From Flavobacterium sp. (lineage in GTDB: Bacteria > Bacteroidota > Bacteroidia > Chitinophagales > Chitinophagaceae), in the NCBI GenBank assembly GCA_030053925.1, contig JASGCX010000007.1, positions 25,881 through 74,165 of the forward strand: a stretch of DNA of 48,285 bases. The letters are read 5' to 3'. Both the position numbers and the translations under genes were made by a program. Below the pieces are notes generated by a model. The model saw only the letters and a list, made by a program, of their open reading frames with translations. It was not told the origin of the DNA and made no database searches. This document shows positions 44,208-48,285 of this stretch, one piece after another (position 1 is the stretch's first letter; every line of letters starts with the position of its first letter).

Positions 44208-45608
44208 TTATTTCAATTCGCCCACCATTTTTACTGGTACTACCCACGCATCAAATTGTTCGGGGGTTAAGTAGCCTAGTGCAACAGCCGTTTCTTTTAA
44301 AGTACTGTGGTTTTTGTGGGCTGTTTGTGCTATTTCAGCGGCTTTGTAATAACCAATCTTGGTGTTTAAAGCAGTTACTAACATCAAACTATTGTCTACG
44401 TGTTTTTTAATGTTTGCTTCTATTGGTTCTATACCTACTGCACATTTATTGTTAAACGATATGCAACCTTCGCCAATTAATCTTGCACTGTGTAAGAAGT
44501 TGTAAATCATCATTGGCTTAAATACATTAAGTTCAAAATGGCCCATACTGCCACCAATGTTAATAGCCACATCGTTACCCATTACTTGTGCAGCAATCAT
44601 GGTTAAGGCTTCGCATTGTGTAGGGTTTACTTTACCTGGCATAATAGAACTTCCTGGCTCGTTATCTGGAATAAACAATTCGCCAATACCGCTACGAGGG
44701 CCACTAGAAAGCATGCGAATATCGTTAGCAATTTTCATTAAGCTAACTGCTACCGTTTTTAAAGCACCGTGTGCTTCTACAATAGCATCGTGTGCTGCAA
44801 GGGCTTCAAATTTATTTTCGGCGGTAATAAATGGCAAGCCTGTAAGGTTAGCAATATGCTTGGCTACATTTTCGCTGTAACCCTTTGGTGTATTGATACC
44901 TGTACCTACTGCGGTACCGCCAAGTGCTAATTCGCTTAAATGTTCAAGGGTATTTTTAATGGCTTTTAAACCATGGTTTAGTTGGCTTACATAGCCACTT
45001 AATTCTTGCCCCACTGTTAATGGTGTAGCATCCATAAAGTGTGTACGGCCAATTTTTACCAGATGCATATATTGCTTGCTTTTGGCTTGCAGTGTGTCAC
45101 GCAATTTTTCAATACCTGGTATGGTAACTTCAAGTAGTATTTTGTATGCCGCAATGTGCATTGCCGTAGGAAAGGTATCGTTACTTGATTGAGATTTATT
45201 AACGTCGTCGTTTGGGTGAATAAACTTTTCTTTATCAATTAAAGCACCGCCGTTTATAAGGTGTGCACGGTAAGCAACTACTTCATTTACGTTCATATTG
45301 CTTTGTGTACCGCTGCCTGTTTGCCACACTACTAATGGAAAGTACTCATCTAGTTTACCTTCTAAAATTTCGTCACACGCTTTACCAATCAAATCTGCTT
45401 TTTCTTGAGATAAAATGCCTGCATCTAAATTGGTTAGTGCGGCAGCTTTTTTTAAGTAAGCAAATGCCTTAATAATTTCTATAGGCATTTTGTTGGTGTC
45501 TTGTGCAATTCTAAAATTCTCAATACTGCGTTGGGTTTGTGCGCCCCACAACATATCGGCAGGTACTAATACCCCGCCCATGGTGTCTCTCTCAATACGG
45601 TAGTTCAT
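44208..45608 (-). CDS. fumC: Class II fumarate hydratase
   Basis: A 466-residue enzyme of the TCA cycle (fumarate plus water to malate). Substrate-site segments are in place: [13 protein letters not shown] at 97-109, [10 protein letters not shown] at 187-196 and the superfamily signature [11 protein letters not shown] at 319-329. Length (about 460-467) and motif set fit the iron-independent class II enzyme rather than aspartase, though this superfamily is closely related. It ends at its own terminator. Confidence 0.95.
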   Translation of the reverse strand: MNYRIERDTMGGVLVPADMLWGAQTQRSIENFRIAQDTNKMPIEIIKAFAYLKKAAALTNLDAGILSQEKADLIGKACDEILEGKLDEYFPLVVWQTGSGTQSNMNVNEVVAYRAHLINGGALIDKEKFIHPNDDVNKSQSSNDTFPTAMHIAAYKILLEVTIPGIEKLRDTLQAKSKQYMHLVKIGRTHFMDATPLTVGQELSGYVSQLNHGLKAIKNTLEHLSELALGGTAVGTGINTPKGYSENVAKHIANLTGLPFITAENKFEALAAHDAIVEAHGALKTVAVSLMKIANDIRMLSSGPRSGIGELFIPDNEPGSSIMPGKVNPTQCEALTMIAAQVMGNDVAINIGGSMGHFELNVFKPMMIYNFLHSARLIGEGCISFNNKCAVGIEPIEANIKKHVDNSLMLVTALNTKIGYYKAAEIAQTAHKNHSTLKETAVALGYLTPEQFDAWVVPVKMVGELK

Positions 45609-45757
45609 TGTTAAAAATTTGATACCCCAAACCCCTAAATAGGCTTTTGAAGGTTAATGAATTAATGGGTGCAAAATTCAAGCAATTGCCCCAATTACTA
45701 GAAATAATTTGCATCCTATACCTTTTATTTCTATTTCCCTTTTGGGGCGTGGGCTAT

Positions 45758-46534
45758 TTATTTGCCGCTAAACACAGGTTGTCTTTTCTCTAAAAATGCC
45801 GATGTACCTTCTTGCATATCATTGGTGGCAAAGCAACTACCAAAGGCTTCAATTTCTAGTGCATAGCCATCACGCTGTTCGTCTAAAGCAGCATTAGCGG
45901 CTGTAATGCAGGCTGCTACAGCTATTGGTGCTTTTGTATTTATTAGCTGTAAAATATTGGTGGCTTTTGCCAATAATTCTTCCTGTGGCACTACATAGTT
46001 TACCAAGCCATAGCTTAATGCGGTGTTAGCGTCTATCATAGTGCCGCTAATAAGTAATTCTATTGCCCTACCCTTGCCTATTAAATGCGTTAAACGTTGT
46101 GTACCACCGTAGCCTGGCGGTAAACCAAGATGTACTTCTGGCTGCCCAAACTTGGCATTATTGCTAGCAATGCGAAAATGGCAACTCATGGCTAATTCGC
46201 AGCCACCACCAAGTGCAAAACCATTAACACAAGCCACTATTGGTTTAGGGCAATTTTCTATTCTAAAAAAAGTATCCTGACCAGCTTTTGCCAAAGCCAC
46301 ACCTTGCTTTACAGATAAGCCTACAAACTCAGAAATATCTGCGCCAGCAACAAAAGCCTTAGTACCACTACCAGTAATAATAACGCTTTTAATGTTTGCG
46401 TTCAAATACACATCATCGAGCACTGCGTTTAAGTTGGTAAAAACAGCTTTGTTTAAAGCATTTAATTTATCGGGCCTATTGATGGTGATGGTTAAAATAT
46501 TGTTCTCTAGCGAGGTAAGAATAGTTGTGTACAT
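45758..46534 (-). CDS. Enoyl-CoA hydratase/isomerase (crotonase family)
   Basis: A 258-residue crotonase-fold enzyme. The oxyanion motifs are GADISE (64-69) and GGGCE (109-113). The two catalytic Glu of hydratases are present at 113 and 133 (PEVHLGLPPG), 20 residues apart as in the family. It hydrates 2-enoyl-CoA in fatty-acid or amino-acid breakdown. The B12-binding gene lies 15 bp upstream on the same strand, suggesting a link to acyl-CoA metabolism. Confidence 0.92.
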   Translation of the reverse strand: MYTTILTSLENNILTITINRPDKLNALNKAVFTNLNAVLDDVYLNANIKSVIITGSGTKAFVAGADISEFVGLSVKQGVALAKAGQDTFFRIENCPKPIVACVNGFALGGGCELAMSCHFRIASNNAKFGQPEVHLGLPPGYGGTQRLTHLIGKGRAIELLISGTMIDANTALSYGLVNYVVPQEELLAKATNILQLINTKAPIAVAACITAANAALDEQRDGYALEIEAFGSCFATNDMQEGTSAFLEKRQPVFSGK

Positions 46535-46549
46535 GAAAATTATTTTTGT

Positions 46550-46966
46550 TTAAAACGGTCTATTTTCTTTTACCCATTGTTTAATATAGTCGGCAATTTC
46601 GGTAGTGGTAGCACCGGGTGCAAATAGTTTACCTACGCCCATTTCATTTAATGAGCGCATGTCATCTTCTGGTATAATGCCACCACCAGTAAGCAATACA
46701 TCGGTCATGTCTTTTTCCTTCATTAATGCAATAATTTTAGGAAAAACGGTATTGTGTGCGCCACTTAAAATGCTTACACCAATAGCATCTACATCTTCTT
46801 GTAACGCAGCATTTACCACCATTTCGGGTGTTTGGCGCAAGCCAGTGTATATTACTTCCATACCAGCATCTCGCAAGGCGGTAGCAATTACTTTGGCACC
46901 TCTATCGTGGCCATCTAGGCCAACTTTAGCAACTAAAACACGAAAGGGACGGCTCATAATTATCAT
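46550..46966 (-). CDS. Stand-alone B12-binding domain (methylmalonyl-CoA mutase type)
   Basis: A 138-residue cobalamin-binding domain. The DGHDRG motif with the cobalt-ligating His is at 18-23 (H20), followed by SILSGAH and GGGIIPEDD, the usual base-off B12 contacts. In acyl-CoA mutases this domain is often a separate small subunit. The catalytic partner is not in the window. Start may be Met4 ([11 protein letters not shown]). It is upstream of the crotonase gene. Confidence 0.9.
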   Translation of the reverse strand: MIIMSRPFRVLVAKVGLDGHDRGAKVIATALRDAGMEVIYTGLRQTPEMVVNAALQEDVDAIGVSILSGAHNTVFPKIIALMKEKDMTDVLLTGGGIIPEDDMRSLNEMGVGKLFAPGATTTEIADYIKQWVKENRPF

Positions 46967-47061
46967 TTACCAAAAATCGAAATTAGCTGAAAACATTTAA
47001 CTGATATAGAAATAGACAAAGCAAGGTTATAATTACTCTGAAACTTAACAATTAGCAAAAC

Positions 47062-47101
47062 AAAAAAGGCGACTAACAATAGATGTTAATCGCCTTTTTT
47101 T
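47062..47101 (-). terminator. Intrinsic terminator after the outer-membrane-type gene
   Basis: AAAAAAGGCGA-TAACA arms (one C/T difference, G:U on one strand) with a short loop; T-runs on both sides. It lies 17 bp after the stop of the gene at 47119. Confidence 0.88.
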
Positions 47102-47118
47102 ACAATTATAAGAAGGTT

Positions 47119-47649
47119 TTAGAAGCCATATAATAGAGAAACGCCTATTACATTAGCTTTTAGATCGCCACCACCTTTTAAAAATGAAGCACCTAAAGAC
47201 AGTGTATGCTCTTTTACTAAAAATCTAATACCAGCACGAGCCATTGGACCATTAGCCTTTAAAGTGCCAGTAGTGTACACACCAACGTAAGAAGTAGAAA
47301 ATAAACTGTAACCTAGACCAGCATAACCACCAAATTTACTTTCTTCATCATCACTAGCACCTAAGCCAAAGTTATAATCAACAACCAATGGTAGTTGATA
47401 AGTAAATGATGAACCTGCTGAAGCACCAGTTCTTGAATTAGTACTACCTGTTATAGCCGCAGAAATAGGTACGCCTACACTAATTGCACCGAAGGAATAA
47501 CGAGGAAAGTACGAAACACCATAAGCACTAGTTGCATCTGTATTATCGGCAGAAACTAGAAAAAGAGTAGCACCTCCAGCATGAGAAAACTGGGCTTTTA
47601 CAGAAATAGCTGCTACTAAAAACATTCCGAAAAAAATAATTTTTTTCAT
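47119..47649 (-). CDS. Outer-membrane beta-barrel-type protein
   Basis: A 176-residue exported protein. The signal peptide (IIFFGMFLVAAISVKAQ) is cleaved near residue 19. The mature part has alternating beta-strand patterns (ISVGVPISAAITGS, SFTYQLPLVVDYNFGLG, FGGYAGLGYSLFS) and ends in LLYGF, an aromatic C-terminal residue as in barrel proteins. Family unassigned; small barrels of this size are common in Bacteroidota. Confidence 0.75.
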   Translation of the reverse strand: MKKIIFFGMFLVAAISVKAQFSHAGGATLFLVSADNTDATSAYGVSYFPRYSFGAISVGVPISAAITGSTNSRTGASAGSSFTYQLPLVVDYNFGLGASDDEESKFGGYAGLGYSLFSTSYVGVYTTGTLKANGPMARAGIRFLVKEHTLSLGASFLKGGGDLKANVIGVSLLYGF

Positions 47650-47949
47650 TTTACTTTAATTTTGGTTATTAAAAAATTAGTGCGAAAATAGGTGTCTACT
47701 TTAACATAACAAAAACATTGCTTAATCTTTTTGATTTCTTTTTTTTAAAGCCCATGTGTTTAACAGTTAAAACCGTGTGCTAAAAACTAAATGCTATTGC
47801 CTATTGTATGTTGCTTTAATTGTTGAATGTTTTTGTTGGCAATACTTATGGCTGTAGTGTAGCTAAGTACAAATACGCATGTCTATGCCATTGAAAGGCT
47901 GAATGTATAAACAGGATGGAAAATTTAATAAAATGGTTACTTGTTCAAT
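47650..47949. other. Gene-free spacer
   Basis: No frame or structure beyond the leader of the outer-membrane gene and the start of the tandem array could be supported. Confidence 0.5.
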
Positions 47950-47967
47950 CAAGTAGCCATTTTTATT

Positions 47968-48285
47968 TTTAAAACATGCAAGGTGTTACAACATGTAGGG
48001 CTATTGTAAGTTTGAAACATGCAAGGTGTTACAACATGTAGGCTATTGTAAGTTTGAAACATGCAAGGTGTTACAACATGTAGGCTATTTTAAGTTTAAA
48101 ACAAGCAAGGTGTTACAACATGTAGGCTATTTTAAGTTTGAAACATGCAAGGTGTTACAACATGTAGGCTATTTTAAGTTTAAAACAAGCAAGGTGTTAC
48201 AACATGTAGGCTATTTTAAGTTTGAAACATGCAAGGTGTTACAACATGTAGGCTATTTTAAGTTTAAAACAAGCAAGGTGTTACA
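47968..48285. repeat. 42-bp tandem array, at least 7.5 copies, open to the right
   Basis: Unit GTTTGAAACATGCAAGGTGT plus TACAACATGTAGGCTATTTTAA. The first unit carries one extra G. The last five alternate between GTTTGAAACATG and GTTTAAAACAAG versions, so an 84-bp dimer has spread. There are no variable spacers, so it is not CRISPR. The period is 14 codons and one plus-strand frame stays open (repeat KVLQHVGYFKF), but no start codon is seen. Confidence 0.95.

Noticed and set aside
47968-48285. CRISPR array
   Set aside because: Repeats are contiguous with no unique spacers, and no cas gene is present.
47968-48285. Repeat protein in the open plus-strand frame of the 42-bp array
   Set aside because: No start codon or leader is visible, and a stop (TAG) precedes the array in that frame. 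Kept as a finding only.

Overview
The window looks like chromosome of a low-GC Bacteroidota, most likely the Chitinophagales/Chitinophagaceae group. The evidence is a PorZ-like type IX secretion protein with a C-terminal sorting domain, a MoxR/DUF58/Bat operon, a sigma-54 gene, a DUF2911 protein, lipoproteins with Bacteroidota-style signal peptides, and intergenic DNA packed with short tandem and dispersed repeats. Assignment below phylum level is inference. No rRNA, tRNA, integrase, transposase or CRISPR array was found.

Layout. 1-2660: tandem repeats, then porZ. 2784-3938: an NTF2-like lipoprotein and a decayed toxin-antitoxin pair sitting against the 3' end of batA, with a diverged copy of that 3' end on its far side. 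3935-7892: operon moxR - DUF58 - BatD-like - batA. 8402-16510: scpA, a hairpin repeat array, an RND/MMPL transporter whose start codon abuts a 0.5 kb heptanucleotide array, a membrane protein, rpoN and an EamA exporter. 16582-21818: PPK2, ACP phosphodiesterase, DUF2911 protein, lipoprotein, D-lactate dehydrogenase-like enzyme and an unknown protein. 22182-28138: a minus-strand accessory/stress-like cluster with a lysine-rich small protein, an unknown protein, a glycosyltransferase interrupted by two homopolymer frameshifts, GH130, two tandem cupins and an AraC regulator. 28376-33931: a unidirectional gene set coding an ABC ATPase and permease, a substrate-binding protein fused to an OmpA domain, and two coiled-coil partners. 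34228-34599: remnant of a glutathionylspermidine synthase gene, cut off at the edge of the next region. 34874-41413: a type III restriction-modification operon (XRE regulator, Res, Mod and two unknown genes) with a visible operator. 41625-47649: small membrane protein, amino-acid permease, fumarase, crotonase, B12-binding protein and an outer-membrane-type protein. 47950-48285: a 42-bp tandem array that runs off the window.

The two strongest candidates for an undescribed system are the five-gene type III R-M operon, which has two tightly coupled genes of unknown function after res and mod, and the envelope operon that joins an importer-like ABC module to a membrane-anchored, peptidoglycan-binding solute receptor and coiled-coil proteins.

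A second theme is DNA structure. There are two dispersed palindromic repeat families (four and two copies), a roughly 106-bp array whose A:C mismatches become G:U pairs on the minus strand (pointing to a folded minus-strand RNA), and several cases where repeat DNA forms the start, signal-peptide region or stop codon of a gene.
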